DNA from: a virus
DNA: 38,497 nucleotides
Direction: 5' to 3' (one strand)
Virus record (IMG/VR): IMGVR_UViG_3300025704_000053
Span: 1-38,497 of that record
Both the position numbers and the translations under genes were made by a program. The notes under the pieces were generated by a model. That model was not told the DNA's origin, searched no databases, and saw only the letters and a list, made by a program, of their open reading frames with translations. The first letter of the stretch is position 1; each line of letters starts with the position of its first letter. Of the stretch, positions 1 to 6,798 are shown one piece after another.

Positions 1-487
1 GAGGTGCCCAAAACGGCTCAATGAAGTTTGCATGATAATGATCTGATCCATCTGTTAATCCTAAACCTAGATCATGATTGATTACACCATATGCAACATC
101 TAATGCTCTTTGCCAACTGTCTGGCTCTGTGGGTTCATCGCTTCTACCATCGCAATACCAACTAAATTGACACATGCCTTTTACAGGATTGTAAATTCTT
201 TCACTGTCTGGTAAATGATCAAACCTTGCTGTTTTCCAACTTTCGTATACTGGACCTTGATACACTACTTCGCATACTGTATTAGGATATGATATACTTT
301 TAACTCTGTTAATAGTTACATCTGCTACTGCCCACATACCAGCAGTTCTTTCACTTCTTGCTTCGTGATAGATATTTAATGCTAGGCACTCTATTTCTGC
401 ACCTAAATCAATAGGTCCGGTAAAGGGCAATTGGTTAGCATGTGTTGTAGATGACAATGCCAGAATCAAACATATTATTCTTTTCAT
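1..487 (-). CDS. SleB-type cell wall hydrolase, secreted (partial, runs off left edge)
   Basis: Read on the minus strand from ATG at 487, this frame stays open to the window edge (162 codons), so the C-terminus is missing. Residues 1-18 form a Sec signal peptide: KR, a hydrophobic core (IICLILAL), then a likely cut after THA. What follows matches the SleB/CwlJ hydrolase family (Hydrolase_2): ECLALNIYHEARSE with the conserved Glu, then AVADVTINRV, YPNTVCEVVYQ and CQFSWYCDG. In phages this family cleaves peptidoglycan, so this is probably the endolysin or a lysis helper that uses the host Sec system. A ribosome site (AGGAAG) lies just upstream, and a strong sigma70-like promoter sits at 515-542. 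Family call confident; role in lysis inferred. Confidence 0.85.
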   Translation of the reverse strand, partial: MKRIICLILALSSTTHANQLPFTGPIDLGAEIECLALNIYHEARSERTAGMWAVADVTINRVKSISYPNTVCEVVYQGPVYESWKTARFDHLPDSERIYNPVKGMCQFSWYCDGRSDEPTEPDSWQRALDVAYGVINHDLGLGLTDGSDHYHANFIEPFWAP

Positions 488-514
488 ACACTTCCTAATT
501 AAAACATATACTAT

Positions 515-542
515 ATTATAGCATATTTTTAGTTAAAGTCAA
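515..542 (-). promoter_or_regulatory. sigma70-type promoter of the SleB-type gene
   Basis: On the minus strand the -35 is TTGACT (537-542) and the -10 is TATAAT (515-520), 16 nt apart. The predicted start near 508 gives a leader of about 21 nt containing AGGAAG before the ATG at 487. It abuts the stop codon of the upstream gene (543), so the hydrolase can be expressed by host polymerase independently of that gene. Confidence 0.8.
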
Positions 543-839
543 TTATTTGACTATCTGTATACTGGATACTGACTGTGTGTATTGATCTGCTATGTCTGAT
601 GATGTAATTGCATATCCTAAGATATTACATCTATTTAGCGAAATATCATCAGTGTTTGTTGACATTAACCATGGGATAAGCCTAATGCCACTGCCATCTG
701 GTGCCATCGCTAAGACTACTGCTTTATTCAGTTCGAATGTATCATCGTCATGCGATTTTACTTTAGCAATTATTTCTTCGCCTGATCCTAGTTTGAATGA
801 GACTACTTCGTTTTTAAATTTCGAATTTTCTTTTATCAT
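543..839 (-). CDS. Small Sm/Lsm-fold-like protein (paralogue of 29539-29832)
   Basis: A 98-residue protein. Residues 11-58 (VVSFKLGSGEEIIAKV, then a DDD turn, FELNKAVVLAMA, IRLIPWLM) follow the strand-turn-strand pattern of small phage Sm-like proteins: a Gly-Glu-Ile-Ile-Ala strand, an acidic turn, then hydrophobic strands ending in a Pro-Trp/Tyr. A second copy of the same plan (NGVEIIA and LALIPYIF) is encoded at 29539-29832. Related small proteins are common in T4-like marine phages with no assigned function; RNA binding would be a guess. The ATG at 839 lies 5 nt after an ATTAAATA late box (845-852), so its message may be leaderless. It ends one base before the next gene's -35 element. Confidence 0.7.
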   Translation of the reverse strand: MIKENSKFKNEVVSFKLGSGEEIIAKVKSHDDDTFELNKAVVLAMAPDGSGIRLIPWLMSTNTDDISLNRCNILGYAITSSDIADQYTQSVSSIQIVK

Positions 840-844
840 GCATC

Positions 845-852
845 TATTTAAT
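845..852 (-). promoter_or_regulatory. late promoter box, leaderless type (before 839)
   Basis: Minus-strand ATTAAATA ends 5 nt before the ATG at 839 (spacer GATGC). It is a one-base variant of NATAAATA but has the same 5-nt spacing seen at eight other starts in this window. Confidence 0.45.
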
Positions 853-894
853 TACTTTAAGTTTAAGGTATCTAAAATAATGGTATAACTTAAA

Positions 895-1082
895 ACGATG
901 CTAAAAACAACCTATTTCTTTATGGTTTTAGTATCATTTGTTAAATATTAACGTTGGACAGATAATATTTCAGTCTAACAGTAATGATAAAATTGCCTCC
1001 CTCTTAGGATAGGCTATATAGAGCAGGAGAACTGCAAATGACTGTTCCAACATTGAACAAAGGAAAAACTGGCGCCAGTTGA
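895..1082 (+). other. Intergenic region with several hairpins; possible structured RNA
   Basis: The 253-base gap 840-1092 between two minus-strand genes holds four short inverted repeats: 897-906/926-935 (10 bp with one G-U), 995-998/1011-1014 extended by CC/GG, 1043-1047/1055-1059, and a perfect 14-base palindrome AACTGGCGCCAGTT at 1067-1080. The last two lie within or at the end of a 14-codon plus-strand ORF with a good ribosome site. I see no clear promoter. It could be a small RNA, a leader-peptide element or a bidirectional terminator region. Confidence 0.3.
1038..1082 (+). CDS. Possible 14-residue peptide (MTVPTLNKGKTGAS)
   Basis: ATG at 1038 is preceded by CAGGAGAACTGCAA, an AGGAGA ribosome site at good spacing, and the frame closes with TGA at 1080-1082. 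The stop overlaps the end of a 14-bp palindrome. It is a plus-strand island between minus-strand genes. The ribosome site is the only positive evidence; a peptide this short cannot be classified, and it may be a leader peptide or chance. Confidence 0.3.
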   Translation: MTVPTLNKGKTGAS

Positions 1083-1092
1083 CCTTCTAAAA

Positions 1093-1728
1093 CTAATCTA
1101 GTTTAGCAAGAAATAATTCCTTATGCTTGTTATAAAACTTATCGTGCCACGATTTATGTATGTGGCCTATTTCTGGTTCGTCTAATACACCAGTCACAAC
1201 ATCTGAATAATCTACAGGACATGCTTCTCTAATTATATTAAAATGATACTTTGTAAACCCTGTAAATAAGTTAGGAAGTATTACGCATGGGCGTTTTTCT
1301 GCACTATGTAAAATTGATTCAGCAATTATCCGGTCTTTACTTTCAGCAATTTTAAAATCAAAGTATGTGTCTACTAACTCAGCAGTCAATTCTCCTTGAG
1401 CCAATCTATCATGAACTGCCCAAGATGTTATATCTTTATTTTTAAAATGTTCGTAAGTAATTACCTCATTGACAGACGTATTATTTTTTTCTATCCTATT
1501 AGGTGCAGTTAATACAATTAAGATTTTATTAAATTTGTAATTCTTAAATGCGTATTCGAGTTGGTGCCATATGTTAAAATTACTGGCTCCTGTGATAGCA
1601 AGATTGATAGGTTGGCTGTCACTGTCTTTTGCTAATCGATTCCACCATGCCCATTCACAATGTTTGCCGTTGTCTTCTGCAACAAAACTGTCACCGATTA
1701 TGAGGAGGTTGCTATTGCTTGTTGCCAT
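1093..1728 (-). CDS. SGNH/GDSL-type hydrolase-like protein
   Basis: A 211-residue protein opening with NLLIIGDSFVAEDNG: the GDSF at 12-15 is the nucleophile block of the SGNH family. Later blocks are visible: ITGASNFN (G47/N50 region), a strand ending in TAPNR (N77), and a C-terminal segment with several His (HIHKSWHDKFYNKH), where the catalytic Asp-x-x-His would lie in a degenerate form. Members are esterases, lipases or acyl-hydrolases; similar small SGNH proteins occur in marine phages near sugar genes. The start overlaps the end of uvdE by 31 bases, so the two are translationally coupled and share the uvdE promoter. Substrate unknown; the degenerate block V makes activity uncertain. Confidence 0.6.
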   Translation of the reverse strand: MATSNSNLLIIGDSFVAEDNGKHCEWAWWNRLAKDSDSQPINLAITGASNFNIWHQLEYAFKNYKFNKILIVLTAPNRIEKNNTSVNEVITYEHFKNKDITSWAVHDRLAQGELTAELVDTYFDFKIAESKDRIIAESILHSAEKRPCVILPNLFTGFTKYHFNIIREACPVDYSDVVTGVLDEPEIGHIHKSWHDKFYNKHKELFLAKLD

Positions 1729-2756
1729 AACTGCTCACTTGCTAAATTTTTTGCTTTTGCCTCACATTGTATATCAAACTGATCCCAGAAACTAAGTGCC
1801 CAGTCATTTGCTTCAACGTTAGGATAGTAATCTGAATGTGCTCTAAGTTTTTGTTTCTTAGCACCTGCCTCTAGTAGTGCCGGTAAGTCTTGCATTTTGC
1901 TGTGGTTAATTTCTTCGCCTTCTTTCAGTGCCATTGCTAGACCATGGTCTCTACTGTAACTGTAATGTAGTGTAGGCCTAACACCTCGCCAACTGTCTAT
2001 AATCATTTTAATTCTACTATCGGTAGGACTAATATATTCTTCGTCTCTAATCCAATGATGGTGTATGTCTAATACAAGTGCCACATGCTCACGCAATTTA
2101 AGACTCTCATCTAAACCCCAACACATCTCGTCATTCTCAATAGCGATTGTGTTACGAGCCTCAGGGCTGAGTCTATCTAACATGTTTATAATACCTTGAT
2201 GGCCTTGTCTACCTGATATATGAACGTTACATTTAAAGTCCATAAACTCTTTACCAAACCCCATCCAACGTATCATGTCAGCATGGTATTCAAACTCATC
2301 TAAACTACGTTCAACAACATCAGGTTTGTCACTAGCAAGGACAGTAAATTGTCCAGGATGGAAACTTAGTCTTACATCATTGAGTCTTGCAACATCACCC
2401 ACTTTACCAAAGCCACGTTCAAGTTCCTTGCGAACTGTAGCATCTTCGAATACATAACGCCAATTGGGCTCAGTAGCCATTGGTATAAGACTGCTAGACA
2501 ATCTAACCATACGCCTTTCTGCAGGTAGTGTTCCTACATACTCAACTAAGTTATAAGCGGCCTGCATATTGTGTGTAACAATATCTAAGAGTCTTTCTTC
2601 TGCTACTGCCTTGTCCTGTCTATTGCACCAAGCCACAGTAGTAGATCTATCTGTGTAGGGTTGCTGTAATTCTTTAAGGACTTTAGGCTTTTGTGTCTGA
2701 TCGGAATCAAGATACTTGCAACAGAAACCTATACGTTTTACATTATTATCGAACAT
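1698..2756 (-). CDS. uvdE: UV damage endonuclease UvdE/UvsE
   Basis: A 352-residue TIM-barrel endonuclease that incises DNA 5' of UV photoproducts and other lesions, starting alternative excision repair. The N-terminus KRIGFCCKYLD is the family's typical first strand. Metal-site blocks follow in order: LSFHPGQF (about 133-140), a VERSLDEFEYHADM helix, VHISGRQGHQG, IAIENDE, LVLDIHHHW and LHYSYSRDH, supplying the His/Glu/Asp residues of the three-metal centre. Length fits the family (about 300-370). A consensus sigma70 promoter (2763-2791) places the transcription start on the A of its ATG. It overlaps the SGNH gene downstream by 31 bases. For a phage of sunlit surface water a light-damage repair gene makes sense; the T4 analogue is the unrelated DenV. 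Confidence 0.93.
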   Translation of the reverse strand: MFDNNVKRIGFCCKYLDSDQTQKPKVLKELQQPYTDRSTTVAWCNRQDKAVAEERLLDIVTHNMQAAYNLVEYVGTLPAERRMVRLSSSLIPMATEPNWRYVFEDATVRKELERGFGKVGDVARLNDVRLSFHPGQFTVLASDKPDVVERSLDEFEYHADMIRWMGFGKEFMDFKCNVHISGRQGHQGIINMLDRLSPEARNTIAIENDEMCWGLDESLKLREHVALVLDIHHHWIRDEEYISPTDSRIKMIIDSWRGVRPTLHYSYSRDHGLAMALKEGEEINHSKMQDLPALLEAGAKKQKLRAHSDYYPNVEANDWALSFWDQFDIQCEAKAKNLASEQLWQQAIATSS

Positions 2757-2762
2757 GTATGT

Positions 2763-2791
2763 ATTATACTGTATTGTTTAGTCGTTGTCAA
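2763..2791 (-). promoter_or_regulatory. consensus sigma70 promoter of uvdE, leaderless geometry
   Basis: Minus strand: TTGACA (2786-2791), 17-nt spacer, TATAAT (2763-2768), all consensus. Exactly 6 nt (ACATAC) separate the -10 hexamer from the ATG at 2756, so the standard +1 is the A of the start codon. No Shine-Dalgarno can be transcribed from it. The -35 lies inside the last codons of the upstream gene. Confidence 0.85.
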
Positions 2792-3077
2792 TACTTTTAT
2801 TCAATATATCTAATGCTTCTTGTAAATCTTCTTTAGTGTTTGAATTGTTTTTAGTCTCAAATATAGCATCTAGTTCATCTAAATCAACAACTTCTTGCGA
2901 TATTGCTTGTATCATATGTGCTAAATCGCTAATTAATTCTTCTTTAGATTCACCATATGGATCAATTGAGTTAGTAGTATAACTAACTGGTTCACCATTA
3001 TCATTGTAAAAAATTTCTCTAATGCCGTAACCTTGCTCTATATCTGACGGTCTGTATGTTATTCTATAGTTCCACAT
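2778..3077 (-). CDS. Conserved small marine-phage protein, unknown function
   Basis: A 99-residue acidic protein: MWNYRITYR, then a strand-rich part (GIREIFYNDNGEPVSYTTNSIDPYGES) and two predicted helices. The pattern 'IREIFYN..G..VSYT...I.PYGES.EEL..DL' resembles small uncharacterised proteins I recall from cyanophages and marine bacteria, but no function is known to me. It is divergent from the structural operon at 3166, and the 88 bases between them hold the late promoter for that operon. Upstream on its own strand only a weak TATAAG is seen, 7 nt from the ATG. Confidence 0.6.
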   Translation of the reverse strand: MWNYRITYRPSDIEQGYGIREIFYNDNGEPVSYTTNSIDPYGESKEELISDLAHMIQAISQEVVDLDELDAIFETKNNSNTKEDLQEALDILNKSIDND

Positions 3078-3119
3078 ACAACTACTTATACAGTATTGTT
3101 TTTTTTGTTATGCAGATTT

Positions 3120-3152
3120 GATAAATACATTTGTAATTACAAAAAATTTATC
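3120..3152 (+). promoter_or_regulatory. late promoter with palindrome, before structural operon 3166
   Basis: GATAAATA (3120-3127) is a T4-type late box. Its +1 would fall at about 3133, inside a perfect palindrome TTTGTAATTACAAA (3130-3143), and GATAAAT/ATTTATC (3120-3126 and 3146-3152) form an outer arm. A leader of about 33 nt with TGGAGA precedes the ATG at 3166, so this is the leadered late class. Confidence 0.7.
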
Positions 3153-3165
3153 TCTGGAGATATAA

Positions 3166-3768
3166 ATGGCTACAGTCAAAAAATATAACTTAGCAGGCGT
3201 TAGCACTAATGTTGAACTTGGTAAACAAGGTTCATATTTAACAGGTAATGCCAGTGCTATCGGATTTTATACATCAGGTGATGCCCTTCAAAAGATTGCT
3301 ATTGCAAACGCAACAGCGGCTTCACATGCTGTAACAAAAGCACAATTAGATGCTACATCAAGTGATCTTGTTCAACATATCACAGTTGATGTGGAACACG
3401 ATTCAGGTGCTGTAAACTTTGCAAACATAGGTGCAGGAACAAGAATTATTTCTGTTACTGTTGATGTTCCTGTTGCTTGGACAAGCGGCGGTTCAGGTGA
3501 CTATATTGAAGTTGGTGATACTAACAATGCAAGTAGATTTATGAGAAGTGGCGATATGGATGTTACTGCAACAGGCCAATACCACTCACAATACCAATAT
3601 GAATACACTTCACCAGGACAATTAAGATACAATGTTGTTAATGGAGCCTCAAGTGATGGCGATGCAACAATCAGTGTTCTAGTTGCTAGTGATAGTGTAA
3701 CAGTTACCGATTATGGTTCTATTCAGAATGCACAGAATAGTAATAGTGATCTTGGTAATATTGCTTAA
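3166..3768 (+). CDS. Putative virion structural protein A (paralogue of 3784-4314)
   Basis: A 200-residue Gly/Ser/Thr-rich, Cys-free protein with a beta-rich character typical of phage surface proteins. Residues 1-60 (KKYNLAGVSTNVELGKQGSY ... GFYTSGDALQKIAIANATAASHAVTKAQLDA) align with the N-terminus of the next gene, giving a shared attachment-like module. The C-terminal 130 residues (VNFANIGAGTRIISVTVDV, YIEVGDTNNASRFM) look like a beta-sandwich. The pair matches tandem fibre/decoration-type proteins of T4-like marine phages. It is the first gene of a late operon with a strong ribosome site. Exact virion location cannot be told from sequence. Confidence 0.6.
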   Translation: MATVKKYNLAGVSTNVELGKQGSYLTGNASAIGFYTSGDALQKIAIANATAASHAVTKAQLDATSSDLVQHITVDVEHDSGAVNFANIGAGTRIISVTVDVPVAWTSGGSGDYIEVGDTNNASRFMRSGDMDVTATGQYHSQYQYEYTSPGQLRYNVVNGASSDGDATISVLVASDSVTVTDYGSIQNAQNSNSDLGNIA

Positions 3769-3783
3769 TAGGAGTATAATAAC

Positions 3784-4314
3784 ATGGTAGATTCAGTAAA
3801 AAATTATGGAATAGCCGGTGTCTCAGCCAATGTCCAATTAGGTAAGGCTGGTCCTATTATAGTAGGTAGTGATAGTTCACAAATTAGTTTTACAGACAAA
3901 GATGGTGCAATTGAAAATATATCTATTGGTTCTGGTTCACAAGCCGATCATGGTGTAACAAAAACACAGTTAGATACAATTGAACAACCAAAACTCCAGT
4001 ATAAAAAAACAACTGTCACATATAACGGCGGAACTGTAGCACTAGGAACTGCAAGTGCCGGAACATGGATTCATCAAATAGTAGCAGAAAAAGATGCTAC
4101 ATGGACCGATGCTAATAATGTAACAAATATAACAGTAGGTGATAGTGGAGATGTAGATAGGCTATTTGCAGAGTTTGATGTTAATACACAAACTAAAAGT
4201 GCGCCTAAATATAAGTATCTATCAGACACAGTTGTAAATGCGGTTGTAACCACAGGAACTGCAAGTGCCGGAGATGCTATAGTTACTGTATATTACTCCG
4301 GAAAATTCGAGTAA
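3784..4314 (+). CDS. Putative virion structural protein B (paralogue of 3166-3768)
   Basis: A 176-residue protein whose first 60 residues (VKNYGIAGVSANVQLGKAGPI ... DGAIENISIGSGSQADHGVTKTQLD) repeat the N-terminal module of protein A. Its C-terminal beta domain (ASAGTWIHQIVAEKDATW, ITVGDSGDVDRLFAEFDV) also follows the same order of strands, so the two arose by tandem duplication. Spacing is 15 bases with AGGAG, so they are co-translated from the 3120 promoter. A direct repeat GGAACTGCAAGTGCCGGA occurs at about 4049 and 4256 within the gene, encoding GTASAG twice. Confidence 0.6.
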   Translation: MVDSVKNYGIAGVSANVQLGKAGPIIVGSDSSQISFTDKDGAIENISIGSGSQADHGVTKTQLDTIEQPKLQYKKTTVTYNGGTVALGTASAGTWIHQIVAEKDATWTDANNVTNITVGDSGDVDRLFAEFDVNTQTKSAPKYKYLSDTVVNAVVTTGTASAGDAIVTVYYSGKFE

Positions 4315-4315
4315 G

Positions 4316-5440
4316 ATGAAACTAACACAGATAGAGGGCAAAAGTCCACACAAAAAAGGCTCAGCAAAATATAAGAAACACATGGCGGCCAAACATGCAT
4401 CTATGAGTGAAAAAGTAGATGAAATGAAAAGTCTTATTGAACGTGCAAAGCATGTAAGAGCAAACTCTAAAAAACCTAAGATAGTAAAACCTAATACAGG
4501 ACATGAGAGTCCACATCCTTATGATAATGCAGGATTTGTAGGAGAAGCAGAACTAGATGAAATATCTATGCAGGATATTAAGAAAGGTGCTAAAGTTGCC
4601 GCAGTAACAGGTGCTATTGCTTTAGGTGGAGCAGGCATTGGAAAAGTTACAGACTACATGAATCAAAGTTCATATAATTATAGCATTCAACTTCCCCAAC
4701 TAGAAATGTATTTAGACTATGCTGAAGCACAAAAAGATCAAAGAATGATCAAGCAATTAAAAACTCGTATTAGAAACCACGAAGGTAGACTTTCAATGGG
4801 CAAGGGTGATGTCGACGGCAGAGACGGAACTCCAATGAGTTTTGAAGTTGTATACGATAAAGAAAATCCAAACTTTGATCCTTTAGGTGATCCCATGCAA
4901 TTAAACAAAAAGTTTAAAGATGCGAGGGATAATATGCCAGAATCAAAAAAGCCTGAACTTCCAAAACAAAATAATCCCGTGGCAAAAAATTCACGCAACA
5001 TGAGTGGAGCAGGTGCTCACAAGTCACCAAAAGATTACGATAGAAAAAATAAAAAATCAGAAATTAAAGCACAAATGGACGAAGCGGCATATTCTGCAGA
5101 TAAGATAACATTGCTAAAAGCAGTAATAGATGAAATAGAAGACAAAGCACAGGACGAGGACGGAATAAAGTTTTTAAAAAAACTTGCACAATTAGTAGGC
5201 AAAAGGATTTATAAAAGAGATAATGGTAAATTAGCATTAGAAAGTCCTATTCCATTTAACAAATGTCCAAGTTGCGGCGGTGATATACATCACATAGATG
5301 AAGCAGAAGGCAAAAAAGATGCCTGTTATCACAAAGTAAAAAGCAGATATAAAGTATGGCCAAGTGCCTACGCCTCAGGCGCTCTAGTTCAATGCAGAAA
5401 GAAAGGTGCTAAGAATTGGGGCAACAGCAAGGGTAAGTAA
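4316..5440 (+). CDS. Large charged protein with YKVWPSAYASGALV C-terminal module
   Basis: A 374-residue Lys/Glu-rich protein. It opens MKLTQIEGKSPHKKGSAKYKKHMAAKHASM, very basic, then has a Gly/Ala-rich hydrophobic stretch at about 93-112 (AAVTGAIALGGAGIGKV) that may be a membrane or buried helix, and a long low-complexity middle. The C-terminus carries CPSCGGDIHHIDEAEGK and then CYHKVKSRYKVWPSAYASG, a compact module I recall from many marine phage and giant-virus proteins (DUF5872-like, from memory). It follows protein B after one base, and the next gene starts two bases after its stop, so it belongs to the late operon. Function unknown; a packaged or head-associated protein is possible. Confidence 0.5.
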   Translation: MKLTQIEGKSPHKKGSAKYKKHMAAKHASMSEKVDEMKSLIERAKHVRANSKKPKIVKPNTGHESPHPYDNAGFVGEAELDEISMQDIKKGAKVAAVTGAIALGGAGIGKVTDYMNQSSYNYSIQLPQLEMYLDYAEAQKDQRMIKQLKTRIRNHEGRLSMGKGDVDGRDGTPMSFEVVYDKENPNFDPLGDPMQLNKKFKDARDNMPESKKPELPKQNNPVAKNSRNMSGAGAHKSPKDYDRKNKKSEIKAQMDEAAYSADKITLLKAVIDEIEDKAQDEDGIKFLKKLAQLVGKRIYKRDNGKLALESPIPFNKCPSCGGDIHHIDEAEGKKDACYHKVKSRYKVWPSAYASGALVQCRKKGAKNWGNSKGK

Positions 5441-5442
5441 TT

Positions 5443-6081
5443 ATGCTTATCAAAGAAATCACAACAGGCAACTTTGGTGGAGTCATCTATCCAAAACTGC
5501 CACATGAAGAAGTATTAGATGCTATCAGTTCCTGGGAATACAGTGACACACCTATTGAACTTAGCAATGGCTATGTAATAAATGCCAGAGAAGAAGGCTA
5601 CAACGAAGACGACAATGCTTGGGTATTATTAGACCCACAGGGCAAAATAGTTGATGCTGGTGAAGGCTCTATAGAAGATGTAATGCAAGACTTCACACCA
5701 ATAGCAATAGAAGAAGAAACAATTGAAGAAAAGGCAACCATACCTGTAAAAGGATATACCGATGCAGAAGAATTTATAAATGATTTTTGGTTCTATGGTC
5801 ATAATCCAAGCGAAATGGTAAGTCACACTGGGCCCAGAGCTAGACCAACGTGGATCGGTATAGAAGATCCAAAGCATTCACAATTAAACAAGTTTTTAGA
5901 TGCCAACGAATTGACCCAAAGTAAACTATACGACGACGAACTTGAGGTTGTATTATGGTTGGCTAAACAAATGAACATTAGTCCTATGACAGTTTTACGT
6001 TATGGTAGTGATGCAATTAGATTTAACACTGATACTATTAAAGCAGTAAAACAAATAGTAGCAAAATCAAAAGGAAAATAA
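5443..6081 (+). CDS. Acidic protein of unknown function, late operon
   Basis: A 212-residue acidic protein. The N-terminus MLIKEITTGNFGG resembles the short amphipathic openings of other proteins here (MLINEVIQKV at 37497-37838). The middle is Glu-rich (EEETIEEKA), followed by a more regular helical domain (GYTDAEEFINDFWFYGHNPSEMV ... ELEVVLWLAKQMNISPMTVLRYG ... IKAVKQIVAKSKGK). No family recognised. It lies 2 bases after the preceding gene and 1 base before the next, so it is certainly co-expressed with the virion-type genes. Confidence 0.5.
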   Translation: MLIKEITTGNFGGVIYPKLPHEEVLDAISSWEYSDTPIELSNGYVINAREEGYNEDDNAWVLLDPQGKIVDAGEGSIEDVMQDFTPIAIEEETIEEKATIPVKGYTDAEEFINDFWFYGHNPSEMVSHTGPRARPTWIGIEDPKHSQLNKFLDANELTQSKLYDDELEVVLWLAKQMNISPMTVLRYGSDAIRFNTDTIKAVKQIVAKSKGK

Positions 6082-6082
6082 T

Positions 6083-6340
6083 ATGTATTGGTTATTAATA
6101 TTATCACTAAAGGCTATACTATCTAGTATTATAGGTAGTAGTTTTTATCAGTGGTTTAAAAACACCAAAATGGGTGTATGGTTTCAAGTAAAAATGGATA
6201 ACACAATGGAGTGGGTAGCAAAGCGATATGATTTAGAAATTGCTAGTCGCGAAGACAAATGGTTAGCACAATATCCTAGACTAGCAGACAGAATAGTTGC
6301 ACTTGAAAAAGAAGTATCAAAACTTAAAAAGAAAAAATAG
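6083..6340 (+). CDS. Small membrane-anchored coiled-coil protein
   Basis: An 85-residue protein with an N-terminal hydrophobic helix (residues 2-23, YWLLILSLKAILSSIIGSSFYQW) and a charged helical tail ending in DRIVALEKEVSKLKKKK, a short coiled coil. This layout recalls phage spanin- or holin-accessory-like membrane proteins, but nothing specific identifies it. It starts 1 base after the previous stop with AAGGAAAA as ribosome site. It is followed within 9 bases by another small membrane protein, making a two-gene membrane pair. Confidence 0.5.
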   Translation: MYWLLILSLKAILSSIIGSSFYQWFKNTKMGVWFQVKMDNTMEWVAKRYDLEIASREDKWLAQYPRLADRIVALEKEVSKLKKKK

Positions 6341-6349
6341 GAGAATACT

Positions 6350-6523
6350 ATGTTAAACGTAGCAAAAGCATGGGTCAAAGACAGACTCGGAGAAAGAACA
6401 TCATTAGACGGAGTAGCCTTAGTTGCAGTCTGTGGTTCTATAATCATGTTTGGTGGAATAGTTAAAATCGCCGCATGGGCAGGATTAGGATACGGAATAT
6501 ACACATTAGTCCAAAAAGGCTAA
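6350..6523 (+). CDS. 57-residue membrane protein
   Basis: ATG at 6350 has a strong TAGGAGA site 6 nt upstream. The product has an amphipathic basic start (MLNVAKAWVKDRLGERTSLDG) and a long hydrophobic stretch (VALVAVCGSIIMFGGIVKIAAWAGLGYGIYTLV) that could be two short membrane helices. The 'KDRLGERTSLDGVALVAVCG' pattern seems familiar from cyanophage small proteins of unknown function. Size and topology would suit a holin-like or membrane-organising role, but this is a guess. Confidence 0.6.
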   Translation: MLNVAKAWVKDRLGERTSLDGVALVAVCGSIIMFGGIVKIAAWAGLGYGIYTLVQKG

Positions 6524-6534
6524 AATTCAAATTA

Positions 6535-6584
6535 TTTTTCTCCTGTTTGAACTAAATAAAGTATAGTTTTAACCAGGAGAAAAA
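6535..6584 (+). promoter_or_regulatory. late promoter in the loop of a ribosome-site-blocking hairpin
   Basis: TTTTTCTCCTG (6535-6545) is perfectly complementary to CAGGAGAAAAA (6574-6584), which contains the AGGAGA ribosome site and the A of the ATG of the 6584 gene. The loop holds ACTAAATA (6551-6558), a late box. Read-through RNA can therefore hide the ribosome site, while RNA started from the box (about 6564) lacks the anti-Shine-Dalgarno arm. Confidence 0.7.
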
Positions 6585-6793
6585 TGCCAACAAAATTCAA
6601 ACCATCGCAGACTACATTAGTCAAAGGTCAAGGAATAGTAACCAATCATTACTACATTAAGAATACCCCTAAAGAAGAACTAATCAAATACATCAATGAT
6701 GGGCAGAAGCCTAAGATCAAACAAAAGTGTTCCAATGAACTTGTAAGACGTGGTGTTAAGATAATTTGGGTATCTAAAGAAAATGATAAATAG
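6584..6793 (+). CDS. Small basic conserved phage protein
   Basis: A 69-residue basic protein (MPTKFKPSQTTLVKGQGIV ... HYYIKNTPKEELIKYINDG, then KPKIKQKCSNELVRRGVKI). The order 'MPTKFKPS ... YYIKNT...EL..YIN ... KPK.KQKC.NELVRRG' resembles a small protein I recall from T4-like cyanophages, without known function. Basic charge would fit nucleic-acid binding. Expression is probably strictly late through the promoter-in-hairpin at 6535-6584. Its last codons GAT AAA TAG form the late box of the next gene. Confidence 0.6.
   Translation: MPTKFKPSQTTLVKGQGIVTNHYYIKNTPKEELIKYINDGQKPKIKQKCSNELVRRGVKIIWVSKENDK
6785..6792 (+). promoter_or_regulatory. late promoter box, leaderless type (before 6799)
   Basis: GATAAATA overlaps the final codons of the upstream gene (Asp-Lys-stop) and ends 6 nt before the ATG at 6799, so a T4-like start would fall one base before the A of the ATG. 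Only a weak AAAGA is seen upstream as ribosome site. Confidence 0.55.
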
Positions 6794-6798
6794 TTGTT

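Noticed and set aside
592-888. 98-residue plus-strand frame opposite the Sm-like gene
   Set aside because: Antisense shadow of 543-839; no ribosome site, and the minus protein has a conserved-looking pattern.
970-1056. 27-residue minus-strand frame in the 840-1092 gap
   Set aside because: No ribosome site, no conserved pattern; opposite a better-supported plus-strand ORF.
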